Part shown: piece by piece, positions 1 to 9,144 of the stretch
Layout: every line of letters begins with the position of its first letter
Position numbering within the stretch: the first letter of the stretch is position 1
Origin: Streptococcus respiraculi
GTDB taxonomy: Bacteria > Bacillota > Bacilli > Lactobacillales > Streptococcaceae
Reading direction: 5' to 3'
DNA: 64,000 nt
Assembly (NCBI RefSeq): GCF_003595525.1
Contig: NZ_CP022680.1
Span: 770,001 to 834,000, forward strand
Program-made: the position numbers and the translations under genes
Notes under the pieces: generated by a model
Told to the model about the DNA's origin: nothing
What the model saw: the letters and a program-made list of their open reading frames with translations, nothing else
Databases searched by the model: none

Positions 1-1248
1 GCCTTGAATATGGATATTCACCAGCACATGCACTTTGACCGTAAGAATTATTTCTATCCGGATAATCCTAAGGCCTATCAAATTTCTCAATTTGATGAGC
101 CAATTGGCTACAATGGTTGGATTGAAATTGAATTAGAGGACGGATTGACCAAGAAAATCCGCATTGAGCGGGCACATTTGGAAGAAGATGCTGGGAAAAA
201 TACGCATGGGATAGACGGCTATTCCTACGTTGATTTGAATCGTCAGGGTGTGCCTTTGATTGAGATTGTCTCTGAAGCTGACATGCGTAGTCCCGAGGAG
301 GCGTATGCCTACTTGACCGCCTTGAAAGAAATTATCCAGTACACAGGCATTTCAGATGTGAAAATGGAAGAAGGTTCGATGCGGGTCGATGCTAATATCT
401 CTCTTCGTCCGTATGGTCAAGAGGCATTTGGTACCAAGACAGAGCTGAAGAATTTGAACTCCTTTAACTACGTGAAAAAAGGTTTGCAACATGAAGTCGA
501 GCGTCAAGCGAAAATTTTGCGTTCAGGTGGTCAGATTCAGCAAGAGACACGCCGCTATGATGAAGCAACGGGGGAAACGATTCTCATGCGGGTCAAAGAG
601 GGTTCAGCGGATTACCGCTATTTCCCAGAGCCAGACCTGCCTTTATATGAGATTGAAGATAGCTGGATTGCAGGAGTCAAATCTACCTTGCCTAAGTTTC
701 CTAAGGAGCGCCGTGCAGATTATATGGAGCGTTTGGGCTTGTCAAGCTATGATGCGGGTCAATTGACGGCAACGAAGACACTATCAGACTTCTTTGAGGC
801 AGCTGTAGCCCTTGGTGGCGATGCCAAGCAGGTGTCTAACTGGTTGCAGGGTGAGGTAGCTCAGTTCTTGAATGCTGAGCAAAAGAGCTTGTCAGAGATT
901 GCCCTTTCACCAGAAAGTCTGGTCGAAATGATTGGACTGATTGCAGATGGCACGATTTCGTCGAAAATTGCTAAGAAAGTCTTTGTGCATTTGGCGAAAA
1001 ATGGTGGTTCTGCGCGTGAATACGTAGAAAAAGCAGGTTTAGTACAGATTTCAGACCCAGCCGTTTTGATTCCAATCATTCATCAAGTCTTTGCGGACAA
1101 CGAAGCAGCTGTGGCAGACTTCAAGTCTGGTAAACGCAATGCGGACAAGGCCTTTACTGGTTTCCTTATGAAAGCAACGAAAGGTCAAGCCAACCCGCAA
1201 GTGGCGCAACAATTGCTGGCACAAGAATTACAGAAATTAGTAGATTAA
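1..1248 (+). CDS. gatB: Asp/Glu-tRNA(Asn/Gln) amidotransferase subunit B, 5'-truncated by window edge
   Basis: Subunit B of the GatCAB complex, which binds mischarged Glu-tRNA(Gln) or Asp-tRNA(Asn) and hands it to the amidase subunit GatA for transamidation in the cytoplasm. The open frame runs through base 1, so the start lies upstream. About 415 codons are present against roughly 475-480 in the family, so some 60 N-terminal residues are missing. What is seen is the cradle domain with DANISLRP and [11 protein letters not shown], and the C-terminal YqeY-like tail ending in [11 protein letters not shown], which contacts tRNA. GatC and GatA are presumably upstream. The gene ends close to a transposable repeat and a strong bidirectional terminator shared with galR. 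Identification is firm; only the 5' end is unknown. Confidence 0.97.
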   Translation, partial: ALNMDIHQHMHFDRKNYFYPDNPKAYQISQFDEPIGYNGWIEIELEDGLTKKIRIERAHLEEDAGKNTHGIDGYSYVDLNRQGVPLIEIVSEADMRSPEEAYAYLTALKEIIQYTGISDVKMEEGSMRVDANISLRPYGQEAFGTKTELKNLNSFNYVKKGLQHEVERQAKILRSGGQIQQETRRYDEATGETILMRVKEGSADYRYFPEPDLPLYEIEDSWIAGVKSTLPKFPKERRADYMERLGLSSYDAGQLTATKTLSDFFEAAVALGGDAKQVSNWLQGEVAQFLNAEQKSLSEIALSPESLVEMIGLIADGTISSKIAKKVFVHLAKNGGSAREYVEKAGLVQISDPAVLIPIIHQVFADNEAAVADFKSGKRNADKAFTGFLMKATKGQANPQVAQQLLAQELQKLVD

Positions 1249-1283
1249 GTGCGATATTTATGCACACACATATATATACCTAG

Positions 1284-1386
1284 TATAGGGATTGAGAAAG
1301 GAATAGGACAAGGCAAGGAGCTGCAGATAGAACTGGCATTTGTCAAAGCGACTTGATGATGTCCTAATCTTTATTCAATTCACTAG
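1284..1386 (+). repeat. TATAGTG-end MITE-like repeat, family A copy 1
   Basis: A non-coding unit of about 103 bp that begins TATAGGGATTGAGAAAGG and ends CAATTCACTA. Further copies, recognisable by the core GGAGCTGCAGATAGAACTGG and the inverted ends, lie at 22716-22819, 29631-29735, 34213-34296 (partial), 59806-59887 (inverted, partial) and 61417-61509 (inverted). No protein is encoded, so it must move in trans or be a relic. Here it lies between gatB and its terminator. Confidence 0.8.
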
Positions 1387-1430
1387 AAAAGGCTCAAAAC
1401 CAATGAACTACTATTGGTTTTGAGCCTTTT
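1387..1430. terminator. Bidirectional intrinsic terminator between gatB and galR
   Basis: A perfect 18-bp stem, left arm 1387-1404 (AAAAGGCTCAAAACCAAT), 8-base loop, right arm 1413-1430. It has A/T-rich flanks on both sides, so it can end the convergent gatB and galR transcripts. Confidence 0.9.
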
Positions 1431-1445
1431 TAGCTAGGTGGTTCT

Positions 1446-2447
1446 TTATAAACTGCTCTCTCTCAAGGTTAATTGTGTGCCAAGCTTGACCATGCGGGGG
1501 TGGTATGTGGTTGGTTTTTTCAACATGGCGTCCACTAAATCAACTGCTTGAATTCCCATTTCTTCAGTAAAGACGGTAATGCTTGAGAGGGTGGGGTATA
1601 CTTGTTTGGTAATTGGGGTATCGTTAAAGGTGATGATTTGAACTCGATTTGGAACGGAGATTTGGGCTTCGTGTAAGGCACGAAGGGCACCGACAGCAAG
1701 GCTATCATTGGCAACGAAAAAGGCTGCTGGCAAGTCGTCTCCCAAGTTATCAATGGCCTCTTTCATCAACTGGTAGCCAGCTTGGCTGGTAAAGGGGCCT
1801 GTAAAGACAAAGCGATTCTGGTAGAGGTCACGATCAGACAGGTATTGTTTGAAAGTCCGCAATCGTGGATCTGACAAAGTTAATTCTTTATCGTAGGTTT
1901 CTTCTTGGCCTGCAATCATTCCGATTTCCGTAATGCCCTGTTCAAGATAATGGTCAATGACTTGAATGACCGAGCGGTTGAAATCAGTTGTCACGCAGGA
2001 AAAACCATCTGCCAGAGTATCAAAATCCACAAAGACTAGCTGTTTGTGAATCCCTGCTAATTCTGTCATTTGCTGCTGACTAAATTTTCCGATGGCAATC
2101 ACGGCATCTACCTCTTTTAGAAGTGGCGAAGCAATATCGTGGAAACAGCGAACGATGTCATAACCTAGTGCAAAGGCACGCTGTTCTAAGCTAATCCGAA
2201 TGGAATAGTAGTAGAGATCATCCAATTCCCTGCTTTCGGTATACCATTGGAGGATACCGATTTTTCGTACACTGCTATCAGGACGTTGCTTGCTCAGATG
2301 CTTGGTATAGCCTAATTCTTGGGCAATAGCAAAGACCTTTGCGCGCGTATCAGGACTGACAGACAAGCTCGCATCCTCTTTTAAGACACGAGAAATCGTC
2401 GCAGTGGACAACTGCGTTTTTTGTGCAATATCTTTTAAAGTAACCAT
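1446..2447 (-). CDS. galR: LacI-family repressor of the galactose operon
   Basis: A 333-residue LacI/GalR-type regulator. An N-terminal helix-turn-helix (residues 2-25, [20 protein letters not shown]) is followed by a hinge and a periplasmic-binding-protein-like sugar-sensing domain (about 60-330). It is divergent from galK. A perfect TTTTAGTAAA/TTTACTAAAA palindrome in the shared intergenic region is the likely operator, so autoregulation plus control of galKT is expected. In streptococci the gene at this place is GalR, responding to galactose or a galactose metabolite; the effector is inferred from context. Confidence 0.9.
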   Translation of the reverse strand: MVTLKDIAQKTQLSTATISRVLKEDASLSVSPDTRAKVFAIAQELGYTKHLSKQRPDSSVRKIGILQWYTESRELDDLYYYSIRISLEQRAFALGYDIVRCFHDIASPLLKEVDAVIAIGKFSQQQMTELAGIHKQLVFVDFDTLADGFSCVTTDFNRSVIQVIDHYLEQGITEIGMIAGQEETYDKELTLSDPRLRTFKQYLSDRDLYQNRFVFTGPFTSQAGYQLMKEAIDNLGDDLPAAFFVANDSLAVGALRALHEAQISVPNRVQIITFNDTPITKQVYPTLSSITVFTEEMGIQAVDLVDAMLKKPTTYHPRMVKLGTQLTLRESSL

Positions 2448-2518
2448 AATCCTTCTCCTCAGTTCTCTTTTATTATACCATAGTTTAGTAAAAATAACAG
2501 ACTATAAAAGAGAGTTGG

Positions 2519-2539
2519 TTTTAGTAAAGTTTACTAAAA
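2519..2539. promoter_or_regulatory. GalR operator candidate (perfect palindrome)
   Basis: TTTTAGTAAA (2519-2528), one base, TTTACTAAAA (2530-2539): two perfect 10-base arms placed immediately upstream of the galK -35 box. A half copy, TTTAGTAAAA, lies at 2483-2493 near the galR start, so a two-site looped or cooperative arrangement is possible. Assignment to GalR rests on position. Confidence 0.75.
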
Positions 2540-2542
2540 ATA

Positions 2543-2571
2543 TTGACAAACCAGACAAATCAGTTTACAAT
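2543..2571 (+). promoter_or_regulatory. Sigma-A promoter of galKT
   Basis: TTGACA (2543-2548), a 17-base spacer, then TACAAT (2566-2571). The start site would fall near 2578, about 25 bases ahead of the galK ATG, which is preceded by the ribosome binding site GGGAGGG (2592-2598). Confidence 0.8.
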
Positions 2572-2604
2572 AAAATAAAAACGGTTACAATGGGAGGGCT
2601 GTAT

Positions 2605-3777
2605 ATGAACACAGTAGAGCTTCAACAAGCTTTTGAAGGGATTTTTGGTAAGGAAGCAGATGCGACCTTCTTTTCCCCAGGACGGATTAACTTAATCGGA
2701 GAGCATACGGATTACAATGGCGGGCACGTTTTTCCAGCTGCGATTACCTTAGGGACCTATGGTGCAGCTCGTAAGCGTGAGGATCAAGTATTGCGCTTTT
2801 ATTCTGCCAACTTTGAGGACCTGGGGATTATTGAGGTTTCGTTACAGAATTTGGTGTATGATAAGGCGGACAATTGGACAAACTATGCTAAGGGTGTCTT
2901 GAAATATTTACAAGAAGCAGGACATACCATTGATTGCGGGCTAGACGTCTTTGTCTATGGTAATATTCCAAATGGATCTGGCTTGTCATCGTCAGCTTCC
3001 TTAGAATTATTGATTGGGATTATCGCAGAGGAATTGTTTGATTTGGACTTGACTCGCCTTGATTTGGTCAAGATTGGCAAACAGACGGAAAACGAATTTA
3101 TCGGGGTTAATTCTGGTATCATGGACCAATTTGCAATCGGCATGGGCGCAGATCAGCGGGCCATTTATCTAGATACTAATACACTTGAGTATGGACTAGT
3201 GCCACTCGATTTGGGTGACCATGTCATCGTCATCATGAATACCAATAAGCGCCGGGAACTGGCAGATTCCAAATACAATGAACGCCGAGCAGAATGCGAA
3301 AAAGCAGTTGAAGAATTAAATGCAGTGTTAAATATTCAGACCTTGGGTGAGTTAGATGCGCAGACCTTTGATGAATACAGCTACTTGATTCAGGATGAAA
3401 ACCGTATCAAGCGGGCTCGCCATGCTGTTTGGGAAAATCAGCGGACCTTGCAGGCAAGACAGTCCTTGGAAGCAGGAGATTTGGAGCAATTTGGTCGCTT
3501 GGTCAATGCTTCTCATGTGTCTTTGGAACATGACTACGAAGTAACAGGGCTAGAATTAGACACCTTGGCGCATACTGCTTGGCAGCAAGAGGGTGTGCTT
3601 GGTGCGCGGATGACAGGAGCTGGATTTGGCGGTTGTGGCATTGCCATTGTTGAAAAGGACAAGGTAGATGCTTTCATCGAACATGTCGGCAAGATTTATA
3701 CAGACATCGTGGGCTATGCGCCGAGCTTTTATATCGCTGAAATTGCAGCAGGTTCTCGCGTTTTATCCCGAAAATAA
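2605..3777 (+). CDS. galK: Galactokinase
   Basis: ATP-dependent galactokinase, first step of the Leloir pathway (galactose to galactose-1-phosphate), cytoplasmic, 390 residues. The open frame extends upstream through the promoter, but the ATG at 2605 follows GGGAGGG at a normal distance and gives the family N-terminus. Seen are the GHMP-kinase signature [15 protein letters not shown] (residues 26-40), the ATP-binding [11 protein letters not shown] motif and the C-terminal [12 protein letters not shown] motif. galT follows 13 bases downstream, so the two are cotranscribed under the GalR operator and the promoter at 2543-2571. Length and motifs are typical. Confidence 0.97.
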   Translation: MNTVELQQAFEGIFGKEADATFFSPGRINLIGEHTDYNGGHVFPAAITLGTYGAARKREDQVLRFYSANFEDLGIIEVSLQNLVYDKADNWTNYAKGVLKYLQEAGHTIDCGLDVFVYGNIPNGSGLSSSASLELLIGIIAEELFDLDLTRLDLVKIGKQTENEFIGVNSGIMDQFAIGMGADQRAIYLDTNTLEYGLVPLDLGDHVIVIMNTNKRRELADSKYNERRAECEKAVEELNAVLNIQTLGELDAQTFDEYSYLIQDENRIKRARHAVWENQRTLQARQSLEAGDLEQFGRLVNASHVSLEHDYEVTGLELDTLAHTAWQQEGVLGARMTGAGFGGCGIAIVEKDKVDAFIEHVGKIYTDIVGYAPSFYIAEIAAGSRVLSRK

Positions 3778-3790
3778 GTAGGTAGAATAC

Positions 3791-5275
3791 ATGACAAAGA
3801 GTGTACTAGACAGGTTTGTGGACGGGGTCATCTCAGAAAGTAATTATGAGGAAGTTGACCGTATCTATCTGCGGAATCGTGTTATGGCTCTCGTTGGTGA
3901 AAGCGGAGTAGAGCGCGAAAGTCAAGCCACGACAATTGTGGAAGCCAAGGATGAACTGGTTGCGATTGCAGTTGCAAATGGTATGGTTGGAAATCTCCTT
4001 GAAGAGCAGGAAGTTCTTGGAGCGGTGCTAATGGACTTCATCACACCAAGTCCTAGTCAGGTTAACCAAGCCTTTTGGTCTCAGTATGAGAACAATCCTG
4101 ACCAGGCGATTGCAGATTTTTATGAACTCAGTAAGCGTAACGACTACATCAAGGTCAAGGCTATTGCAAAGAATATCTATTATCAGGTGCCGACAGAATA
4201 TGGTGATTTGGAAATTACCATTAATTTGTCGAAGCCCGAGAAAGACCCTAAGGCGATTGCGGCAGCTAAATTAGTAGAAGCTGCCAACTATCCTAAGTGT
4301 CTTCTCTGCGTGGAAAATGAGGGCTATCAAGGGCGTATCAATCACCCTGCTCGTGCCAATCACCGAATTATTCGTTTTGATTTGGGAGGGGAAAAATGGG
4401 GTTTCCAATATTCGCCCTATGCTTACTTCAATGAGCATGCGATTTTCTTGCATACAGAGCATGTGCCAATGGCGATTACGCCACAAACCTTTGAACAGTT
4501 GCTAGATTTGGTAGAGCTATTGCCGGGCTATTTTGTGGGGTCCAATTCGGATTTACCAATAGCTGGTGGCTCTATTCTCACCCACAACCATTATCAAGGC
4601 GGGCGGCACACCTTTGCTATGGAAAAGGCAGAAATCGAGTATTCGCTGACCTTTGCTGGTTTTGAAGAGGTGAGCGCTGGTATCGTCAAATGGCCGATGT
4701 CGGTCATTCGTTTGGCAAGTGAGAACCAAGAGCGTTTGGTGGAGCTTGCGACTAAGATTTTGGAAAAATGGCGGAGCTACTCTGATGAAACGGTACAGAT
4801 TCTTGCTTCTTCAAACGGCGAGCCACATCATACCATTACCCCAATTGCACGGAAAAAAGGTCAACAATTTGAGCTGGACTTGGTCTTGCGGGATAATCAG
4901 ACCTCTGAAGAATTTCCAGACGGGATTTATCATCCGCACCCAGATGTACAGCATATCAAGAAAGAAAATATCGGTCTGATTGAGGTTATGGGACTTGCGA
5001 TTTTGCCACCTCGTTTGAAGATAGAATTACAAGAAGTAGAGGCCTATCTGCTAGGAGAGGTGGATCAGGTTGCGGACTACCATCAAGATTGGGCCGATGC
5101 CTTGAAAGACCAGTATCCTGAGATTTCTAAAGACAAAGTGACCCAGATTGTGCATGATGCGGTCGGTCAAGTCTTTGGACGCGTCTTAGAAGATGCCGGT
5201 GTTTACAAACGTACACCAGAAGGCCAGGTAGCCTTCTTGCGCTTTGCGGAATATGTCGGCCTAGTCAATCAATAA
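3791..5275 (+). CDS. galT: UTP-hexose-1-phosphate uridylyltransferase (Firmicute GalT type)
   Basis: Second Leloir enzyme: transfers UMP from UDP-glucose to galactose-1-phosphate, giving UDP-galactose and glucose-1-phosphate. The 494-residue length and the absence of the short Enterobacterial form mark the Firmicute-type GalT family (two GalT domains). An active-site-like [10 protein letters not shown] lies near residues 260-270, and the [13 protein letters not shown] segment (about 173-185) is a typical nucleotide-binding region. It lies 13 bases after galK. galE is not in the window, so the epimerase must be encoded elsewhere. A hairpin terminator follows directly. Confidence 0.95.
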   Translation: MTKSVLDRFVDGVISESNYEEVDRIYLRNRVMALVGESGVERESQATTIVEAKDELVAIAVANGMVGNLLEEQEVLGAVLMDFITPSPSQVNQAFWSQYENNPDQAIADFYELSKRNDYIKVKAIAKNIYYQVPTEYGDLEITINLSKPEKDPKAIAAAKLVEAANYPKCLLCVENEGYQGRINHPARANHRIIRFDLGGEKWGFQYSPYAYFNEHAIFLHTEHVPMAITPQTFEQLLDLVELLPGYFVGSNSDLPIAGGSILTHNHYQGGRHTFAMEKAEIEYSLTFAGFEEVSAGIVKWPMSVIRLASENQERLVELATKILEKWRSYSDETVQILASSNGEPHHTITPIARKKGQQFELDLVLRDNQTSEEFPDGIYHPHPDVQHIKKENIGLIEVMGLAILPPRLKIELQEVEAYLLGEVDQVADYHQDWADALKDQYPEISKDKVTQIVHDAVGQVFGRVLEDAGVYKRTPEGQVAFLRFAEYVGLVNQ

Positions 5276-5295
5276 GTAAGTGTTTTCAAAACGAC

Positions 5296-5323
5296 AGCAG
5301 ACGAAATTTTCGTCTGCTTTTGT
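5296..5323 (+). terminator. Terminator of galKT
   Basis: AGCAGACGAAA (5296-5306), one base, TTTCGTCTGCT (5308-5318), then a short T run. An 11-bp perfect stem with almost no loop directly after galT. Confidence 0.8.
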
Positions 5324-5362
5324 GTTACAATAGATTCAAGTGAAAACAAGGAGATATGCTAG

Positions 5363-6289
5363 ATGAACGAGAAGATGAAGGGGACTCTTTTGACCCTGAT
5401 AGCAGGGATTGCCTGGGGCTTATCAGGTGTCAGTGGCCAGTTTGTCATGGCAAGAGGTGTGAATGTGGAGACGCTAACTGCCCTGCGCCTAGTGATTTCT
5501 GGTGTCCTCTTGGTTGCCCTAGCGGCAGTTCAAAATCCGTCGCAGCTCAAGCAACTCTTGATGGATAAGAAAGCCATGATTCGTCTGCTTCTCTTTTCAA
5601 TTTTTGGCCTAGTCTTAAATCAATCTGCCTATCTAACTGCCATTTATCATACCAATGCAGGAACGGCAACAGTGTTGCAATACCTCTGTCCTATTTTGGT
5701 TTTAGCCTATGTCTGTTTGAAAGAGAAACAACAGCCGACAGCGGTTGAACTAATTGCGATTGTCTTTGCGGTTCTTGGGACATTTCTGATTGCGACCCAT
5801 GGACAGGTCAATCAGTTAGCTATGACACCAAAAGGTCTATTCTGGGGCTTGTTTTCTGCGGTGACCTATGCGCTTTACATCATTTTGCCAACAGCTATTA
5901 TTAAAGAGTATGGCAGTCTAGTTGTGATTGGCGTATCCATGCTCTTGGGATCGTTTGAGGTCGGTCTAGTCTTTCAACCTTGGCAGCATGTCATGCCTTT
6001 TACTAGTGAGATTCTCTGGGGGTTGGTTGGTATCGTAGGAGTCGGGACTGTCTTTGCTTACACTGCCTTTTTAAAAGGGGTGAGTATGGTTGGCCAGGTC
6101 AATGGGAGTTTGCTTGCCTCAATTGAGCCGATTGCCTCGGTCTTTTTCGCCGTTTTAGTGGTCAATGAAGTCTTCTATCCGATGGATTTGGTCGGTATGG
6201 TTCTCATTCTGCTTGCGGTTCTACTTGTTTCAGTTAAAGACATGCTCATGGCACGAAAAAAGCAAAAGATGACAGCTATAAAGGAGTAA
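5363..6289 (+). CDS. DMT-superfamily (EamA) transporter
   Basis: A 308-residue integral membrane protein with about ten hydrophobic helices arranged as two EamA repeats (about residues 5-135 and 150-290), the layout of the drug/metabolite transporter superfamily. Substrates in this family range from amino acids to nucleotide derivatives and cannot be read from sequence. The start ATG at 5363 follows AAGGAGATATGCTAG. It is preceded by the galT terminator and a TACAAT-like -10 near 5326, so it is probably its own unit, perhaps with cutC 63 bases downstream. Confidence 0.9.
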   Translation: MNEKMKGTLLTLIAGIAWGLSGVSGQFVMARGVNVETLTALRLVISGVLLVALAAVQNPSQLKQLLMDKKAMIRLLLFSIFGLVLNQSAYLTAIYHTNAGTATVLQYLCPILVLAYVCLKEKQQPTAVELIAIVFAVLGTFLIATHGQVNQLAMTPKGLFWGLFSAVTYALYIILPTAIIKEYGSLVVIGVSMLLGSFEVGLVFQPWQHVMPFTSEILWGLVGIVGVGTVFAYTAFLKGVSMVGQVNGSLLASIEPIASVFFAVLVVNEVFYPMDLVGMVLILLAVLLVSVKDMLMARKKQKMTAIKE

Positions 6290-6352
6290 GTACGCCACTT
6301 GCTCTTTTTTATGTTATACTAAAAGAAAAGGCTTACATGATGGAGGTCATCG

Positions 6353-6979
6353 ATGAAAGAATTTTGTGCAGAAAATCATGTGCGGATTGCGCATGCCATT
6401 GCTTTGGGTGCAGGTCGGATTGAGCTGTGTGACAATCTAGCGGTGGGTGGAACCACTCCCAGCTACGGTGTCATTGGTACGGTATGCGATATGGCCCATG
6501 AACAGGGAGTGCCCGTCATGACCATGGTGCGGCCCCGTGGAGGTGATTTTTGCTACGATGTAGCAGAAAAGAAGATGATGTTAGAAGACGCCAGAATTGC
6601 CAAGGAATTGAGAACGGACGGACTTGTTTTTGGTGCTCTTACCGAGGATAATTGGCTAGATGAGGACTTTTTATGTCAACTGATTGCAGAAGCTGGAAAT
6701 CTTGAAACAGTCTTTCACATGGCATTTGATATGATTCCGCGAAAACGCCAGTTTGAAGCAATCGACTGGCTAGTCGAACATGGTGTGACACGGATTTTAA
6801 CGCGTGGTGGGATTCATGGTGCTGCGGGTGACAATGTAGACTGGATCAAGGAGTTGCTTGCGCATGCCGATAATCGAATTGAAATCCTAATCGGAGGCGG
6901 TGTGACAAGAGACAATGCTGAGCACTTGATGCAAGAGCTTGGGGTTACACAGGTTCACGGTACACGTCTGTTTTGGTGA
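6353..6979 (+). CDS. cutC: CutC family protein
   Basis: A 208-residue TIM-barrel CutC homologue. The family was first linked to copper homeostasis, but its biochemical role remains uncertain. Seen are the N-terminal CAENHVRIAHAIALGAGRIE, the VMTMVRPRGGDFCY motif (about residues 55-68) and the C-terminal ILIGGGV phosphate-loop-like turn. The start is set by TGGAGG 6-7 bases before the ATG at 6353. A promoter-like TTATACT lies at 6312-6320, so it may be transcribed alone. Confidence 0.93.
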   Translation: MKEFCAENHVRIAHAIALGAGRIELCDNLAVGGTTPSYGVIGTVCDMAHEQGVPVMTMVRPRGGDFCYDVAEKKMMLEDARIAKELRTDGLVFGALTEDNWLDEDFLCQLIAEAGNLETVFHMAFDMIPRKRQFEAIDWLVEHGVTRILTRGGIHGAAGDNVDWIKELLAHADNRIEILIGGGVTRDNAEHLMQELGVTQVHGTRLFW

Positions 6980-7100
6980 TTGCTAGCGGGTATGCTTTCC
7001 CATTGAATAACTATTTTGTTTTCTTTTGAAAAACAAGATATGTTATACTATACCTAATAAAAAAAGAAAGATGAAAGTAGAACATTTTAAAGGAGATAAA

Positions 7101-7325
7101 ATGACGACAAATAAACAAAAGAAAAAATGGTTGAAATTTGCTTACCATGGCTGGTTGCTTCTTGCAGTTATCTATTTTGCTTTTTATATTTTGGTGGATG
7201 CCAAGGTGATTTCTGCGACACAACCTGTTAGTTTGATTGTAGTGGCGATTGCAGTTGGGGTTGCTCCAAGTATCAAAAAATTCATCGAAGCTAAACTCGA
7301 TGAGAAAAAGGACGATAGCCTGTAG
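7101..7325 (+). CDS. Small membrane protein, unknown function
   Basis: A 74-residue protein. The longer frame from 7026 lacks a ribosome binding site, whereas AAAGGAG (7089-7095) precedes the ATG at 7101. It has a lysine-rich start (KQKKKWLKF), two hydrophobic segments (about 14-32 and 39-55) and a charged tail ending DEKKDDSL, so it is a two-helix membrane protein. Similar short proteins are common in streptococci; no function is known to me. Its transcription terminator was the target of the insertion sequence that follows. Confidence 0.75.
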   Translation: MTTNKQKKKWLKFAYHGWLLLAVIYFAFYILVDAKVISATQPVSLIVVAIAVGVAPSIKKFIEAKLDEKKDDSL

Positions 7326-7338
7326 ATATGGATAAAAG

Positions 7339-7372
7339 AGGTGCTTGATATAGGTCGGGCACCTTTTGTTTT
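7339..7372 (+). terminator. Terminator of the small membrane gene, split by an IS
   Basis: AGGTGC (7339-7344) pairs with GCACCT (7359-7364), followed by TTTTGTTTT. The right half of this hairpin belongs to the 25-bp target duplication, so the second copy at 8486-8510 is only a half-terminator. Confidence 0.7.
7348..7372. repeat. Left copy of 25-bp IS target duplication
   Basis: Identical in all 25 bases to 8486-8510; abuts the IS left end at 7373. Confidence 0.9.
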
Positions 7373-8485
7373 TGTACCTTTGTCAATGATGTGAGACCAA
7401 ACTTTTATTTTTAGAAACCATGATATGCTATTCTATCTCCAAGGAGCTAGCTCCTTGGAGAAATTTTCTTGTTTCAATAGGGGATTTCCAACCTAGGCTC
7501 TGCATGGGGAGTCTGTTAGAGGTGTAGAGGTATCGTTTCATCTGCCTGATGAGGTCATCGTAGGAGTAGAATCGCAAGTGTTGGTAAAAGCGTCTGTTAT
7601 CGTTTCTGTGGCTGCGTTCCACTTTGCCGTTGTGTCTAGGTGTTCGCGGTCGAATGAGCTTGTGCACCATGCCCAGCTCCTTACAAAGCACATCCAAGGG
7701 GTGAATCTGCTTGGTTTCCTTGAAGTGAGTAAACTCAAATCCATTGTCGGTCTGAATAATTTGTGGCTTGTAGCGAAAGTGTTTAATGGCCATTTTGACA
7801 AACTGGACAGTGGAGTAAGAGGACTGTTCCTTGAAGGGATAGATAAATCGCTCTCTGCTTGCTTCGTCAATGACAGTGTACTGGTAAAATTTTTCAGGCA
7901 TCGTGCCAGTGTAACAGTGCTTAGGGACGTACTTCACGTCCATTTGCCACTTGATTCCTAATTTCGTGGGTGTATCATAGGGTTTAGGAACATAGGCCTC
8001 TTTCTTGGTTTCAGCCGCCTTGAAGAATCCCATTTTTCTCAAGAGCCGAAAGAGAGAGCAAGGGTGTCTGTCGTATCCCTTGTTGGCTCTTAGCTTGTAG
8101 AAAATCTCGATGAGGGTTGCATTTGGATTTCTGCGGATGCAGTTTTTAATCCACCTGATTTCTTGCTCAGTATGAGCTTTGGGGTGAGTTTTGTGTGGTC
8201 TGTGGGACTTATCTTTGAGAGAGTCCTTGGTTCCGTCAAATCGCTTATTCCAGCGCATGAGAGAGGCTTTTGAGACCTTATACCGCCTGCAGATGAATGC
8301 GACAGAAGCCCCACCACGATACGTTTTCACCGCGTGGTAACGTGTGTCGAGCGTGTGTGGCAAATAACGAAGGTTTTGTGGTATACTAGTCATGAGAAGA
8401 TTCCTTTATGAGAAGTGTGGTTACTTTTATCATATCAGGTTTCTTCTTTTTTGTACTCAGGTCTCACATCTATTGTAAGGTAACA
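7373..8485 (-). mobile_element. Insertion sequence, IS481-like, 1113 bp with 25-bp target duplication
   Basis: The ends are TGT at 7373 and ACA at 8485, within imperfect 26-bp inverted repeats (7373-7398 and 8460-8485; the inner ATGTGAGACC is identical, 18 of 26 positions overall). It is flanked on both sides by the same 25 bases, 7348-7372 and 8486-8510, beginning ATATAGGTCGGGCACC. One transposase gene fills the element on the minus strand. TGT/ACA ends and the single-ORF DDE transposase fit IS481, but 25 bp is longer than the 4-15 bp usual there. Confidence 0.85.
7428..8393 (-). CDS. DDE transposase of the IS481-like element
   Basis: A 321-residue transposase. The N-terminal helix-turn-helix (about 20-60, YRGGASVAFICRRYKVSKAS) binds the ends, and an integrase core (about 140-310) carries the catalytic triad D152 (WQMDVKYVP), D216 (IIQTDNGFEF) and E259 (NGKVERSHR). 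The frame is intact and full length, so the element could be active. It lies wholly inside the inverted repeats and is read opposite to the neighbouring operons. Family assignment (IS481 rather than an IS3 orfB or an orphan group) is by general resemblance. Confidence 0.88.
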   Translation of the reverse strand: MTSIPQNLRYLPHTLDTRYHAVKTYRGGASVAFICRRYKVSKASLMRWNKRFDGTKDSLKDKSHRPHKTHPKAHTEQEIRWIKNCIRRNPNATLIEIFYKLRANKGYDRHPCSLFRLLRKMGFFKAAETKKEAYVPKPYDTPTKLGIKWQMDVKYVPKHCYTGTMPEKFYQYTVIDEASRERFIYPFKEQSSYSTVQFVKMAIKHFRYKPQIIQTDNGFEFTHFKETKQIHPLDVLCKELGMVHKLIRPRTPRHNGKVERSHRNDNRRFYQHLRFYSYDDLIRQMKRYLYTSNRLPMQSLGWKSPIETRKFLQGASSLEIE

Positions 8486-8510
8486 ATATAGGTCGGGCAC
8501 CTTTTGTTTT
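8486..8510. repeat. Right copy of 25-bp IS target duplication
   Basis: Identical to 7348-7372; abuts the IS right end at 8485. Beyond it the original host sequence resumes (CCATTCGCTATTTG). Confidence 0.9.
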
Positions 8511-8616
8511 CCATTCGCTATTTGTACTGAATTATGGTAGAATAAAATGATTAGCTTCTTTGGTGAGATGAGTAAGTTTGCTTTTCTTATCAGGAAAAAT
8601 GATAGTGGAGAATAAT

Positions 8617-9144
8617 GTGACAGTTGAGAATTATATGCCAGATTTTGTGCTTGAAAAAGCCTATGATGTGACAGTAGAAAGTTTGCAAAAATACCATATT
8701 CGAACAGTTTTTGTGGACTTGGATAATACCTTGATTGCCTGGAACAATCCAGACGGGACCCCTGAGATGCGCAAGTGGTTGCATGATTTGCGAGATGCGG
8801 GAATCCATGTGGTTGTTGTGTCAAATAATAAATATGAACGTGTGAAGCGGGCAGTAGAGCGTTTTGGAATTGATTTTGAAGCCTTTGCTCTGAAACCTTT
8901 TACTGTTGGAATTGAGCGCGCCATTAAACGTTTTGGCATTAGGCGCGAAGAAGCGATTATGATTGGTGATCAGCTGATGACGGATATTCGAGCTGCCAAG
9001 CGGGCAGGGATTCGTTCGGTCTTGGTACGGCCGCTCATTGAGACAGACTCGATTAACACTCAAATTAATCGTTGGCGTGAACGCCGTATGATGAAGAGAA
9101 TTACCGCCAAATATGGCGCATTTGATTACAAGAGGGAAATGTAA
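8617..9144 (+). CDS. yqeG: YqeG family HAD-type phosphatase
   Basis: A 175-residue HAD superfamily IIIA phosphatase. A GTG start at 8617 is chosen because GTGGAG lies 6 bases upstream and because the product then begins as other YqeG proteins do (M-x-VENYMPDF). The catalytic motif DLDNT is at residues 34-38 and the late acidic motif GDQLMTDI follows. Its substrate is not established. It opens the conserved Firmicute cluster yqeG-yqeH-yhbY-nadD-yqeK-rsfS, and its stop codon abuts the yqeH start, so translation is probably coupled. A mitochondrial homologue dephosphorylates phosphatidylglycerophosphate, but that role is not shown here. Confidence 0.92.
   Translation: MTVENYMPDFVLEKAYDVTVESLQKYHIRTVFVDLDNTLIAWNNPDGTPEMRKWLHDLRDAGIHVVVVSNNKYERVKRAVERFGIDFEAFALKPFTVGIERAIKRFGIRREEAIMIGDQLMTDIRAAKRAGIRSVLVRPLIETDSINTQINRWRERRMMKRITAKYGAFDYKREM

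Noticed and set aside
7578-7961. 127-codon frame on the plus strand
   Set aside because: Antisense shadow of the IS481-like transposase; no ribosome site and no protein-like composition.
7373-8510. Prophage or conjugative element remains around the transposases
   Set aside because: Only single-gene insertion sequences are present; no integrase, relaxase, capsid or packaging genes were seen anywhere in the window.
8435-8824. 129-codon minus-strand frame over the IS right end and yqeG
   Set aside because: It spans the IS junction and lies antisense to yqeG; no start signal.
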